Positions 46,552 to 54,680 of a stretch of 64,000 nt of DNA are shown here, piece after piece. The stretch's first letter is position 1, and the number at the start of each line of letters is the position of its first letter. Below the pieces are notes generated by a model that saw only the letters and a program-made list of their open reading frames with translations, had not been told where the DNA came from and searched no databases. The translations under genes were made by a program, and so were the position numbers. The DNA comes from Nocardia sp. NBC_01327. Its GTDB lineage: Bacteria; Actinomycetota; Actinomycetes; Mycobacteriales; Mycobacteriaceae. The DNA lies in contig NZ_CP108383.1 in the NCBI RefSeq assembly GCF_035958815.1, positions 1,054,001-1,118,000 on the forward strand. Direction: 5' to 3'.

Positions 46552-47982
46552 TCACTGCGGCTTGGCGAGCCACCGGCGCGAAACATGTTCGGTGCGAGCC
46601 TCGGCCAGGGCGACCGGCGGCCGCACCGGGGGCGGCGGTGCGGTGCGCGCATCGTGCGAGATCCGGATGAGCAGCGCGACGATAATGTAGTTGGCCAGCA
46701 GCGACGACCCGCCGTACGACATGAACGGCGTGGTCAGACCGGTCAGCGGAATCAGTTTGGTGACACCGCCGACCACCACGAACAACTGCCAGCCGATGGA
46801 GAAGGACAGCCCGCCGCCGAGCAGCTTGCCGAACGCGTCGCGGGTATTGAGCGCGGCGGAGAAGCCGCGAATGGTGAGGATAAGGAAGACCACGATGACC
46901 GCGGTCAGTCCGACCAGTCCGAGCTCCTCGCCGATGGTGGAGACAATGAAGTCGGTCTTCGCGAACGGCACCTCCTGCGGCCGGCCCGCACCGATGCCCG
47001 TGCCCAGCAGGCCGCCCGTGGCCATGCCGAACAGCGCTTGCGAAATCTGGTATCCCGTCGTGTAATACGTCGCGAACGGGTCGTGCCAGACTTCCACGCG
47101 CACCCGCACGTGCGGGAACAGCTGATAGGCGAGGGTGGCGCCGATCGCGAACATGGTGAATCCGATGATCAGCCACGACACCCGATCGGTGGCGATATAG
47201 ATCATGGCCAGCACGGTGCCGAAGATCAGCAGGGAGAAGCCCAGGTTCTTCTCGTACATGAGCACCAGCACCGCGGCGACGGTGACCAGCAGCAGCGGGC
47301 CCAGATCTCGCAGCCGGGGGAAGGTCATACCGAGGAAGCGGTGGCCCGCCGAGGTGAACAGCTCCCGATTGGCCACCAGGAACGAGGCGACGAAGATGAG
47401 CAGCAGCACCTTGGCGAATTCGCCGGGCTGAATCGAGAAGCCGTGCAGCAGAATCCAGCTCTTACCGCCGTTGACCTCGCTGAATCGCGAGGGCAGCAGC
47501 GCCGGGACGAGGAGTGCGCCCAGGCCCGCCAGCCCGCAGGTGTAGCCGAATTTCGCGGGGGTGGTGTGATCGCGCACCACGGCGAGCACCAGCGCGAAGA
47601 GCGCGATTCCGATTCCGGTCCAGATCAACTGGTGTGCCGCGTCCGAGGACTGGGTGCTCCCGCTGGAAAGCGGATTCTCATGATCGAGCCGCTCGATGAG
47701 CACCAGGCCCAGACCGTTGAGCAGCACCACGCAGGGCAGCAGCACCGGGTCCGCGCTGGGCGCCCACCACCGGACCACCAGATGCGCGGCCAGTGTGAGT
47801 ACGGCGAACACCCCGAGCGAGCGCAGTGTGGACACGCCGGTGCCCGCGCCGTCGGCGGCTGACAAGATCATCGCCGCGAATGCCGTGACCGCCAGCGCAC
47901 CCACGCACAACACCAGCTCAGCGCCACGATAGGTACGTCCGGGCGACCCGGCCGCGTGCGAACTGTGCCGAAACCTGTTCAC
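46552..47982 (-). CDS. FtsW/RodA/SpoVE-family protein (RodA-like)
   Basis: 476 residues, about 12 helices. SEDS hallmarks: FGYTCGLAGLGALLVPALLP, GFSIQPGEFAKVLLLIFVAS, the catalytic-loop region VWHDPFATYYTTGYQISQAL, FGMATGGLLGTGIG, TDFIVSTIGEELGLVGLTAV and TGLTTPFMSYGGSSLLANY. SEDS proteins polymerise lipid II glycan strands in cell elongation or division. It is not next to pbpA/pknA/pknB or the dcw cluster, so it may be an extra copy. GTG at 47982 is preferred over TTG at 47988. Confidence 0.9.
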   Translation of the reverse strand: MNRFRHSSHAAGSPGRTYRGAELVLCVGALAVTAFAAMILSAADGAGTGVSTLRSLGVFAVLTLAAHLVVRWWAPSADPVLLPCVVLLNGLGLVLIERLDHENPLSSGSTQSSDAAHQLIWTGIGIALFALVLAVVRDHTTPAKFGYTCGLAGLGALLVPALLPSRFSEVNGGKSWILLHGFSIQPGEFAKVLLLIFVASFLVANRELFTSAGHRFLGMTFPRLRDLGPLLLVTVAAVLVLMYEKNLGFSLLIFGTVLAMIYIATDRVSWLIIGFTMFAIGATLAYQLFPHVRVRVEVWHDPFATYYTTGYQISQALFGMATGGLLGTGIGAGRPQEVPFAKTDFIVSTIGEELGLVGLTAVIVVFLILTIRGFSAALNTRDAFGKLLGGGLSFSIGWQLFVVVGGVTKLIPLTGLTTPFMSYGGSSLLANYIIVALLIRISHDARTAPPPPVRPPVALAEARTEHVSRRWLAKPQ

Positions 47983-48048
47983 GCCCAACAGTAACGCGGG
48001 CGGCGAGGTGCGCGCAGCCGAGGCGTTTTTCCGGTGCCCGCCACGCGG

Positions 48049-49131
48049 TTATCGGTGCGGACCGGCAGCGGCCCGGGCGCGGTATCGAATGAGCAGCCAC
48101 AGCAGCAGCGCCTCCGCCAGCGCGGTGAACACGGTCAGGAACTGGCTGAAATAACTGGCCAGCACATTCACCACGGTCAGCGAGATGACACTGGACCAGA
48201 TACCGAGCCGCACCGCGATCTCTTCGCGCCCGCGCAACCACAGTGCCGCCGCGGCCGCACACCCGATGCCGACCAGCACCTCGGCGGCAGCGGCGATCGC
48301 CAGTCCGGCCAGGGATTTCCAGCCGTGATGCTGGCTCACGTCCAGCAGGTGATCGAGCGAGGCATCGGGCATATGCCGCCCCGAAATAATGAACACGGCG
48401 AGCACCAGATGCACGACCGTCCACACGGCATGTCCGAGCAGCACCACGATGAGTCCGATGCGCAGCGCGGGCAGGGGCAGCAGTGTGCGTTCGAGCCGTT
48501 CCAGCCGGCGCTCGCGCTGCACCAGCAGTGCGGGCCGGGTGTCCGCGTGCACGGTATTCAAATAGCTGGTCAGCGCATCGCAGAGTTCCCGCTCGTCCGG
48601 TCCGAAACCACTGCTGTCGAGGGCATTCAGTTCGGCGAGCAGGGTGGCGCGTTCCTCCGGGCGCATGCGGGTGCCGGTGAGCTGCCCGACCGCCACGGTC
48701 ACCTCGCCCAGGGCCAGCAGCGGCGGGCGGATCCGGCGGCGGTCCGCGAAGAGGGCGACCGCGACAATGCACAGGAAGGCCAGATAGATGATGGGCGCGG
48801 CCAGCGGGAAGAAGTAATTGTTGTCCGTCGTGATGAACTTGCCCACCTCGTCGATGAACAGGCCCAAGCCGATTCCGGCGAGCACCGCCGTGACGGTGAG
48901 CGCATGCCGTGCCGAGGAGAGCAGTGCCACCAGCGCCGCGATGACCAGCAGCAATCCGCCGAACAGGGCATGCGCGATGTGATAGGTGCTGCCGCCGATC
49001 TTCGGATATCCCGACGCCATCAGATACAGGCGGGTAATGACCACCGTCAATCCGAAGCAGACGGCCATGACGGTTACCAGTCGCCCCGCTTCGGGGCGCC
49101 ATCTCATCTTTGCCACACGCGTGCCGAACAT
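48049..49131 (-). CDS. Multi-pass membrane protein, family unknown
   Basis: About 360 residues. Eight or so hydrophobic segments, including LVTVMAVCFGLTVVITRLYL, HALFGGLLLVIAALVALLSS, ALTVTAVLAGIGLGLFIDEV and LIVVLLGHAVWTVVHLVLAV. A long soluble stretch lies in the middle (EERATLLAELNALDSSGFGP and following). The segment IDEVGKFITTDNNYFFPLAA is conserved-looking. Start ATG at 49131, or 49107; neither has a good ribosome site. Unknown function; may be coexpressed with the CtaG-like gene upstream. Confidence 0.68.
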   Translation of the reverse strand: MFGTRVAKMRWRPEAGRLVTVMAVCFGLTVVITRLYLMASGYPKIGGSTYHIAHALFGGLLLVIAALVALLSSARHALTVTAVLAGIGLGLFIDEVGKFITTDNNYFFPLAAPIIYLAFLCIVAVALFADRRRIRPPLLALGEVTVAVGQLTGTRMRPEERATLLAELNALDSSGFGPDERELCDALTSYLNTVHADTRPALLVQRERRLERLERTLLPLPALRIGLIVVLLGHAVWTVVHLVLAVFIISGRHMPDASLDHLLDVSQHHGWKSLAGLAIAAAAEVLVGIGCAAAAALWLRGREEIAVRLGIWSSVISLTVVNVLASYFSQFLTVFTALAEALLLWLLIRYRARAAAGPHR

Positions 49132-49166
49132 CCGGACAACGATGGCACAGAACGAGGTTCGATGGG

Positions 49167-50159
49167 TCAGCGTCGGCGGAAGCGCTCGCTCAATTGCGGG
49201 TCGTTCTCCCACCACAGCCCGGTGGTCTGCGGCTGCGCGGGTGCGGGCGCGGTCGAATCGTTCTCGGCCGCAGTCGATTTCGCCTGCTCCGCCGTGCTCG
49301 CGGCCGCGTCCAATGCGGCATCGACCTGGCGCGCCTTACGCCGCTCGTCATCGGCCCACGAACGCATGACCATGAGCGCGAACGGAATACCGAGCACATC
49401 GCCGAGCAGCCACAGAATGCCCGCGCCGGCGGTCTGATCCATCCGCAGGCTCGGACCCCAGGTGCGCCCGACCTCCTGGTAGTAATCGGTGAACAGCACC
49501 GGTCCCAGCCACACCACAATGCCCAGCACGCCATCGGCGAGTGACTCCACCACCGTGATCAGCAGCGAGATCGACTGCGGGTAGCGCCGCGGTGTCGGAT
49601 CGGCCTGCAGCCGTGAGTAGAAGTACACGAAGCCGATGACCACGAACCCCACCCGCGACACCGCATCGACCGTGCCGTTGCGCAGCATCGACTCGTACCA
49701 GGGCGAGAAGTACAGCACCCACGGCGTCAACAGCATTGCCGCCGAGGGCACCAGCGGAAACGTCAGCCCGGTGACAATGCGGCTGTTCAGAATTCGATCG
49801 AGCCGCTCCTGCCCCTTCGGCCCGAGCGCCGCCCGCAATACGGTGAACGGCATCCCCGCCGCCAGCCCGAACGCCACCAGATACAGCAGCAGCAACGTCT
49901 GCAACGCCCGCACCCAGAACAGCGTGTCCGAATAAACCCCGACCACCCCGACCCCGGTATAAAGCCACACCGCCAGCCCCACCAGCCCGAAACACGCAGC
50001 CCGCCCCGCCGAAGGAAGCTCCGCCCCCCGCCTCCGCCCCACGAACCAGGCCAGCCCATAACCCAACCCGATGACCAGCGTGATCACAACGGTCGTGATG
50101 TCCCACCGCCAAGACGTCAGCAGAGACCCCATGGTCAGCGGAGTGTCGATCCAATTCAC
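49167..50159 (-). CDS. CtaG-like (Caa3_CtaG) cytochrome oxidase assembly protein
   Basis: About 330 residues, seven to eight helices. Caa3_CtaG-like features: VPSAAMLLTPWVLYFSPWYE, VGFVVIGFVYFYSRLQADPT, and RMDQTAGAGILWLLGDVLGI PFALMVMRSWADDE near the end. The family helps insert copper into haem-copper oxidases. The C-terminal tail is Ala/Pro/Thr-rich and disordered. GTG at 50159 or ATG at 50132 are both possible. Not next to ctaC-F, so target unknown. Confidence 0.72.
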   Translation of the reverse strand: MNWIDTPLTMGSLLTSWRWDITTVVITLVIGLGYGLAWFVGRRRGAELPSAGRAACFGLVGLAVWLYTGVGVVGVYSDTLFWVRALQTLLLLYLVAFGLAAGMPFTVLRAALGPKGQERLDRILNSRIVTGLTFPLVPSAAMLLTPWVLYFSPWYESMLRNGTVDAVSRVGFVVIGFVYFYSRLQADPTPRRYPQSISLLITVVESLADGVLGIVVWLGPVLFTDYYQEVGRTWGPSLRMDQTAGAGILWLLGDVLGIPFALMVMRSWADDERRKARQVDAALDAAASTAEQAKSTAAENDSTAPAPAQPQTTGLWWENDPQLSERFRRR

Positions 50160-50230
50160 GTCAGCCAGTATGCGCTGGCCGACCTCGCCGCGATTTCGGG
50201 CCGGGCTCGCGGGGGACACCGGTCACGACA

Positions 50231-50280
50231 GCAACCTCGTCGGCCCCCGGCATGAGCAACCCCGTCGGCCCCCGGCATGA
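50231..50280 (+). repeat. Two 25-bp direct repeats next to the REP-like element
   Basis: GCAACCTCGTCGG-CCCCCGGCATGA at 50231-50255 and the same with one change (CCTCG to CCCCG) at 50256-50280. A third, shorter relative (GCAACCTCGTCATCCCGGCA) opens at 50281 and forms the left arm of the hairpin. Confidence 0.85.
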
Positions 50281-50284
50281 GCAA

Positions 50285-50381
50285 CCTCGTCATCCCGGCA
50301 TGGTTTTGGCCGGGATCCACACAAGCCGTGCTTCTGCCCTTTGCAGTGGATCCCGGCCAAAAGCGCGCCGGGATGACGAGG
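50285..50381. repeat. REP/BIME-like hairpin element, copy 2
   Basis: Outer arms CCTCGTCATCCCGGC (50285-50299) and GCCGGGATGACGAGG (50367-50381) are perfect. Inner arms TTTTGGCCGGGATCCAC (50304-50320 or one base less) and GTGGATCCCGGCCAAAA (50346-50362) are also perfect, with four unpaired bases on each side between them and a 26-base loop. The layout is like copy 1 at 14884-14966. Confidence 0.85.
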
Positions 50382-50461
50382 TGACTACGTCGAATGGCGC
50401 GGTGACTTCGAGTTCGATCGCCCCGGACTGGATGGTGTGGGGCGTATTCGCGTGGCCGGTC

Positions 50462-51442
50462 CTATGACTGGGCGGCGGTGTGTGATGGGCCGTGGGAGTC
50501 CTCGCAGTGGGACTCTGAATCTCGGCCCAGAGTGAGGATATTCGACTGGGCGTGGTCGACCTGGAGGGTGGCGTGGTCGATGTGGTGGTCGTGGGCGAGG
50601 AAGTGGGCCAGGTCCTCGCGGACGGCGTGGCAGTCGTAGCCGGGTTCGACCAGGACGTGTGCGGAGAGGGCGGGGGAGCCGGAGGTGATTTCCCAGATGT
50701 GCAGGTCGTGCACCTCGACGACGTGGTCGCGGCCCGCCATGGCGGCGCCGATCACGCTGGGGTCCAGGTTCTCCGGTGCGGCTTCCAGGAAGATGCGGCT
50801 GGAGGCGCGGACCAGGCTGATTCCGGCCTTCACCATGAGTGCGACCACGATCAGGGTGGCGATCACGTCGGCCTGCACGAATCCGGTGAACATGATGACC
50901 GCGCCGGCGACGGCCGTGGCGATGAAGCCGTACATATCGGTCAGGATGTGCTGATACGCGCCTTCGACATTGAGGCTGGTGCGATTGGCTCGGCTGATCA
51001 TGAGCGTCGCGATGAGGTTGATCACCACACCGATGAGCGCGGTGATCAGCACCAGTCCGCCGGTGACCTCCGGCGGATCGAACAGTCGGCGCACCGCCTC
51101 GAAGGTCAGCCAGGCCGCGAGCACCAGCAGCGTCGCGCCATTGGCCATGGCGGAGAGGATCTCCACGCGCTTCCAGCCGAACGTCATCCGTCCCGCGGCG
51201 GGCCGCGCGGCGAGTCGAATCGCCCAGAGCGCGAGCACGATCGAGGCCGCGTCGGTGAGCATATGCGCCGCATCCGAGAGCAGTGCCAGCGATCCGGACA
51301 GCACGGCGACCACGACCTCGCCGATCATGTACGCCACGATCAGCGCCAGTGCGCCCGCCAACCAGCGCTTATCGCTGTCGGCCGAAGCTCCGTGCGAATG
51401 CCCGTGACCGTGATCATGGCTGTGCGCGTGTCCTGCACCCAC
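50462..51442 (-). CDS. Cation diffusion facilitator (CzcD/ZitB-like Zn/Co exporter)
   Basis: 326 residues. His-rich N-terminus (HAHSHDHGHGHSHG), six helices. The two metal-binding pairs are intact: helix 2 LLSDAAHMLTDAASIVLAL (HxxxD) and helix 5 YQHILTDMYGFIATAVAGAV (HxxxD). The C-terminal ferredoxin-like domain (VVEVHDLHIWEITSGSPALS) ends in a His-rich tail. Exports Zn2+, perhaps Co2+/Cd2+, from the cytoplasm. GTG at 51442. A possible operator lies 38 bases upstream. Confidence 0.92.
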   Translation of the reverse strand: MGAGHAHSHDHGHGHSHGASADSDKRWLAGALALIVAYMIGEVVVAVLSGSLALLSDAAHMLTDAASIVLALWAIRLAARPAAGRMTFGWKRVEILSAMANGATLLVLAAWLTFEAVRRLFDPPEVTGGLVLITALIGVVINLIATLMISRANRTSLNVEGAYQHILTDMYGFIATAVAGAVIMFTGFVQADVIATLIVVALMVKAGISLVRASSRIFLEAAPENLDPSVIGAAMAGRDHVVEVHDLHIWEITSGSPALSAHVLVEPGYDCHAVREDLAHFLAHDHHIDHATLQVDHAQSNILTLGRDSESHCEDSHGPSHTAAQS

Positions 51443-51479
51443 GTCGTTCTCCTTTCAATGCCGACCGCAGGCGATCATA

Positions 51480-51501
51480 TGCATACATCGCTATGTGTGC
51501 A
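51480..51501. promoter_or_regulatory. Metal-regulator-like inverted repeat upstream of the CDF gene
   Basis: TGCATACAT-CGCT-ATGTGTGCA, 9-bp arms with one mismatch. The position, 38 bases before the CDF start, and AT-rich arms fit an ArsR/SmtB- or MerR-type site. No such regulator gene is adjacent. Confidence 0.55.
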
Positions 51502-51616
51502 AGGTTGAGGACATGTCATCCAGGTCGAACCGTGTGTCTCGCAGCGGCTGTTCCCGCTGCAAAGATGCACCGGCGGCGGCAGTGCACGGGCTGCCACCGG
51601 CGTCCATTCGGCCAGG

Positions 51617-52474
51617 TCAGCCCGCCGCGGGTGTGGCGTACGCCGCCGAGGCGTGGGGGAGTTGCAGAACCGTCCAGGATTGTTCGACGGTGTAGGTGGG
51701 GTGGTGCGAGGCATCCGGATCGGCGGCCAGACCTTCGACGCGAGTCCAGTGGTCGGGGCCGGACGGGATGCTCTCGGTATAGCGGTAGTGCAGATGGCCG
51801 TGGAAGTGCAGGGCAGGCCGCAGCTGCTCGACCACCCGCTGGATGCGGTCCTGGTTCGGGAAGCACTCCGGCTTGTTCTTGCGATTGAACTTCGGCGCCG
51901 AGGCGCGTGGTTTGTCGTGGGTGAGCAGAATGTCGACCGGTGAATCCTGTGCGGCGAGCAGGGTTTCCAGCTCGTCATCGGTCATCTCCTCCTCCGGGAA
52001 CCACAGCATTCCGGCCGTATTCGGATGCCGCCCGGAGCCGTATCGCCGCCGTATCGCCGCCTGCTCCTCCTTGCGCGCCTCACGGGCCAGCCGCCAGCCC
52101 TTATCCGTGGACCGGGCCCCGCCGAAGGCCGCGAAGGTGGTGTCCTCCCAGGTCCAGCGGTGTCCGCGCGGCGCGAACCGCAAGTGCTTCCGGCAGACGA
52201 GGAACCCCTCCTCATCACGCTTCTCGTCGTAGAGCTCGTGCAGCAGCGAGGATTTGTCGTGATTGCCGTCGAGGAAGTACACCGTCACCCCGGCCCGGCG
52301 GGCCGCCTTGTTCACCACGTCGAAGTACCGCCGCCCCGACTGCATGTGCTCCCACGCGCCGAAATCCCCCACCGCGAAGACCTTCGAGCACCCGTTGTCC
52401 ACCGCGACCTGCACCAGCTTCAGCGCATGCGCGGTGTTCCCGTGCACATCACCGGCGATCAAGACATTCCCCAT
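51617..52474 (-). CDS. Calcineurin-like metallophosphoesterase
   Basis: 285 residues. Metal motifs in order: IAGDVHGN (motif I), FAVGDFGAWE (motif II), VYFLDGNHDKSSLL (GNHD), DILLTHDKPR and LHFHGHLHYRYTES (GHxH). This is the complete catalytic set. It probably hydrolyses a phosphodiester or phosphomonoester; the substrate is unknown. ATG at 52474 (MGNVLIAGD) is set by homology, as no ribosome site is obvious; longer frames run antisense to the divergent SDR. Confidence 0.87.
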   Translation of the reverse strand: MGNVLIAGDVHGNTAHALKLVQVAVDNGCSKVFAVGDFGAWEHMQSGRRYFDVVNKAARRAGVTVYFLDGNHDKSSLLHELYDEKRDEEGFLVCRKHLRFAPRGHRWTWEDTTFAAFGGARSTDKGWRLAREARKEEQAAIRRRYGSGRHPNTAGMLWFPEEEMTDDELETLLAAQDSPVDILLTHDKPRASAPKFNRKNKPECFPNQDRIQRVVEQLRPALHFHGHLHYRYTESIPSGPDHWTRVEGLAADPDASHHPTYTVEQSWTVLQLPHASAAYATPAAG

Positions 52475-52558
52475 CGGGACATGCTCGCAGCTGCACGCCT
52501 GCCCGGCATCACCTATTTGCCCCGGCGCGTCCGGAACGCCCGACCTAGGCTGGCCGTC

Positions 52559-53395
52559 ATGAACTCTGTGTTGGTAACCGGCGCGGCCCGGGGGATCGGT
52601 AAGGCCGTCAGTGTGCGCCTGGCGCAGCAGGGCTGGCAGGTCTACGCCGGTGTCCGCAAACTGTCCGACGGGGACGCGCTCGTCGCACTGGACTCCCGCA
52701 TCACCCCGGTGCTGCTGGACGTCACGAACAGCGAGCACATCGCCGCCCTCGACGCCGTCCTTCCCGCCGATCTGACCGCCGTGGTCAACAATGCCGGCGT
52801 GGTCGCCGACGGCCCCGTCGAACTCCTCGAACTCGATGCCCTGCGCAATGAATTCGAGATCAATGTCTTCGGCACCCTCGCCGTCACCCAGGCCGTCCTC
52901 CCGCGCCTGCGCACCACCCGCGGCCGCATCGTCTTCATCTCCTCCCTCAGCGGCCGCATCTCCACCCCCGGCACCGGCGCCTACAACTCCTCCAAATTCG
53001 CCCTCGAGGGCCTGGTCGACGCCCTCCGAATCGAATTGCGCCCCTGGCGAATCCACACCTCCCTCATCGAACCCGGCCCCATCGCCACCGATATGTGGGC
53101 AGACGCCGTCACCATGGTCGACACCACCACGGCCAAGCTCACCCCCGCCCAACTCGACCTCTACGGCCCCCACCTGGCCGGCATGCGCAAAATGGCCCAG
53201 CAGGTCCAGCGCATAGCCGCCCCCACCGACACCGTCGTAGCCGAAGTCGAAAAAGCCCTCACCGCCCGAAACCCCAAGTCCCGCTACGTAGTAGGCCTAG
53301 CCGGCAAAGCCCAACTCCTCGCCACCTCCCTCACCCCGACCCCCATCCTCGACGCCGTCCTCGCCATGGCCTCCGGCATCAAAGGCAAGCGTTAG
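52559..53395 (+). CDS. Short-chain dehydrogenase/reductase
   Basis: 278 residues. NSVLVTGAARGIGKAVSVRL (TGxxxGIG), VVNNAGVVADGPVELLELDA, catalytic ISSLSGRISTPGTGAYNSSK (Ser, Tyr, Lys) and PWRIHTSLIEPGPIATDMWA. The NNAG and long C-terminus place it among classical SDRs that act on lipids or steroids, similar to 17-beta-HSD-type enzymes, but the substrate is unknown. ATG at 52559. Not under a recognisable KstR or KstR2 site. Confidence 0.88.
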   Translation: MNSVLVTGAARGIGKAVSVRLAQQGWQVYAGVRKLSDGDALVALDSRITPVLLDVTNSEHIAALDAVLPADLTAVVNNAGVVADGPVELLELDALRNEFEINVFGTLAVTQAVLPRLRTTRGRIVFISSLSGRISTPGTGAYNSSKFALEGLVDALRIELRPWRIHTSLIEPGPIATDMWADAVTMVDTTTAKLTPAQLDLYGPHLAGMRKMAQQVQRIAAPTDTVVAEVEKALTARNPKSRYVVGLAGKAQLLATSLTPTPILDAVLAMASGIKGKR

Positions 53396-53431
53396 CAGCA
53401 ATCCGTCACCCCAGGTTCGTGATGCAACAAA

Positions 53432-53463
53432 GCCGCCACCGGGCGAGAGGTTCCGGTGGCGGC
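53432..53463 (+). terminator. Terminator after the SDR
   Basis: GCCGCCACCGG (53432-53442) pairs perfectly with CCGGTGGCGGC (53453-53463), 10-base loop, 37 bases after the stop. Confidence 0.85.
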
Positions 53464-53525
53464 CCTGTGCGCGGAGGGTACGAATACCGGTCCACGACGG
53501 ATCCGAGGTCGTTCGGATCCGCTGG

Positions 53526-53553
53526 TGCGCGGCCGATCGTGTCGGGCCGCGCA
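53526..53553 (-). terminator. Hairpin after ipdC
   Basis: TGCGCGGCC (53526-53534) pairs with GGCCGCGCA (53545-53553) around a 10-base loop, 45 bases beyond the ipdC stop on the minus strand. Likely end of the echA20-ipdABC transcript. Confidence 0.65.
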
Positions 53554-53597
53554 GCTGGGGGCGGTGCGGGGTGATCCGCAGCGCGGGAGGGGGTGGG

Positions 53598-54680
53598 TCA
53601 GGCGGTGGCGGGGTCGCTTACGCGGTAGGACGCGAGGGCGTCGATGCGGGCGATCGCGTCGGTGATGATGCGGTCGATGAGGGCTTCGACGGTGGGGAGG
53701 TCGTCGATGATGCCGGCGACCTGGCCGGAGGCGAGCACACCCGCGTGGGTATTGCCTTCCACCAGACCGGCTTTCAGCAGCATGGGGGTGTTGGCGGCCA
53801 TGATCACCTGGGACCAGGCGAGGTCCTTGTGCTTGCGCATGGCGATGCCGTCCTTGACCATGGTCGACCACTTCATGCCGGTCATGCCCTTGAACTTGAA
53901 GGCATTCGCGGCCGCGGCGGCGAATCCGCGGTAGCGGCCGGAGTTCTCCAGCTTCTGCACCAGTTCGGTATTGAGCACCCGGTGCGGCATGCCGTCGACC
54001 TTGGTGGAGACGATGGTGTCCTGCAGACCGCGCTGCAGGTACTCCTGCTTGACCGCCTCCGGCACACTGCTCTCCTGCGTGAGCAGGAAGCGGGTGCCCA
54101 TGGCGACACCGGCCGCACCGTAGGACAGCGCGGCGGCGAGACCACGGCCGTCGAAGAAACCACCGCCGGCGATGACCGGAATATCCACCGCGTCCAGAAC
54201 GGACGGCAGCAGCAGCGTGGTGGCGACGGAACCGGTGTGGCCACCGCCCTCACCGCCCTGCACGATCACCGCGTCGGCGCCCCAGGAGGCGACCTTCACC
54301 GCATGCTTGGCCGCGCCGATGGACGGAACCACCACCACGCCATTGTCTTTCAGGCGCGCGATGAGTTCCTTCTTGGGCGCGAGCGCGAAGGACGCGACCT
54401 TCACCTGCTCGCGGATGAGCAGTTCGATGCGCTCGGGAGCGTCGAAACCGTCGGCCCGGATATTCACGCCGAACGGCTTGTCGGTCTGCGATTTGGTCTT
54501 GGCGATGGCCACTTCGAGTTCTTCGAAGGTCATGGTCGCCGAGGCCAGAATGCCGAGGCCGCCCGCATTGGCGGTGGCGGAGACCAGGCTCGGTCCGGCG
54601 ACCCAGCCCATACCGGTCTGCACGATCGGATGCTCGATGCCGACCAGTTCGGTCAGCGGAGTCTTCAGCCGAGCGGTCAT
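53598..54680 (-). CDS. ipdC: IpdC, FMN-dependent enzyme of ring C/D degradation
   Basis: 360 residues, TIM barrel of the nitronate monooxygenase/enoyl-reductase group. GWVAGPSLVSATANAGGLGI LASATMTFEE at the N-terminus, phosphate-binding GADAVIVQGGEGGGHTGSVA and IPVIAGGGFFDGRGLAAALS YGAAGVAMGTRFLLT. IpdC (Rv3553) is needed for conversion of 5-OH-HIC-CoA before the last ring is cut. Last gene of echA20-ipdA-ipdB-ipdC; its start overlaps the ipdB stop by 4 bases. Confidence 0.92.
   Translation of the reverse strand: MTARLKTPLTELVGIEHPIVQTGMGWVAGPSLVSATANAGGLGILASATMTFEELEVAIAKTKSQTDKPFGVNIRADGFDAPERIELLIREQVKVASFALAPKKELIARLKDNGVVVVPSIGAAKHAVKVASWGADAVIVQGGEGGGHTGSVATTLLLPSVLDAVDIPVIAGGGFFDGRGLAAALSYGAAGVAMGTRFLLTQESSVPEAVKQEYLQRGLQDTIVSTKVDGMPHRVLNTELVQKLENSGRYRGFAAAAANAFKFKGMTGMKWSTMVKDGIAMRKHKDLAWSQVIMAANTPMLLKAGLVEGNTHAGVLASGQVAGIIDDLPTVEALIDRIITDAIARIDALASYRVSDPATA

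Larger units (their letters stand above)
50160..50461. other. Gap with direct repeats and a large hairpin
   Basis: About 300 bases between the CtaG-like gene start and the CDF gene's end. It holds two 25-bp direct repeats (50231-50280) and the REP-like hairpin (50285-50381). No gene is visible. Confidence 0.7.

Noticed and set aside
51495..51695. 66-residue Cys-containing frame divergent from the CDF gene, considered as a metal regulator
   Set aside because: Too short and without a helix-turn-helix; it overlaps the phosphoesterase 3' end.
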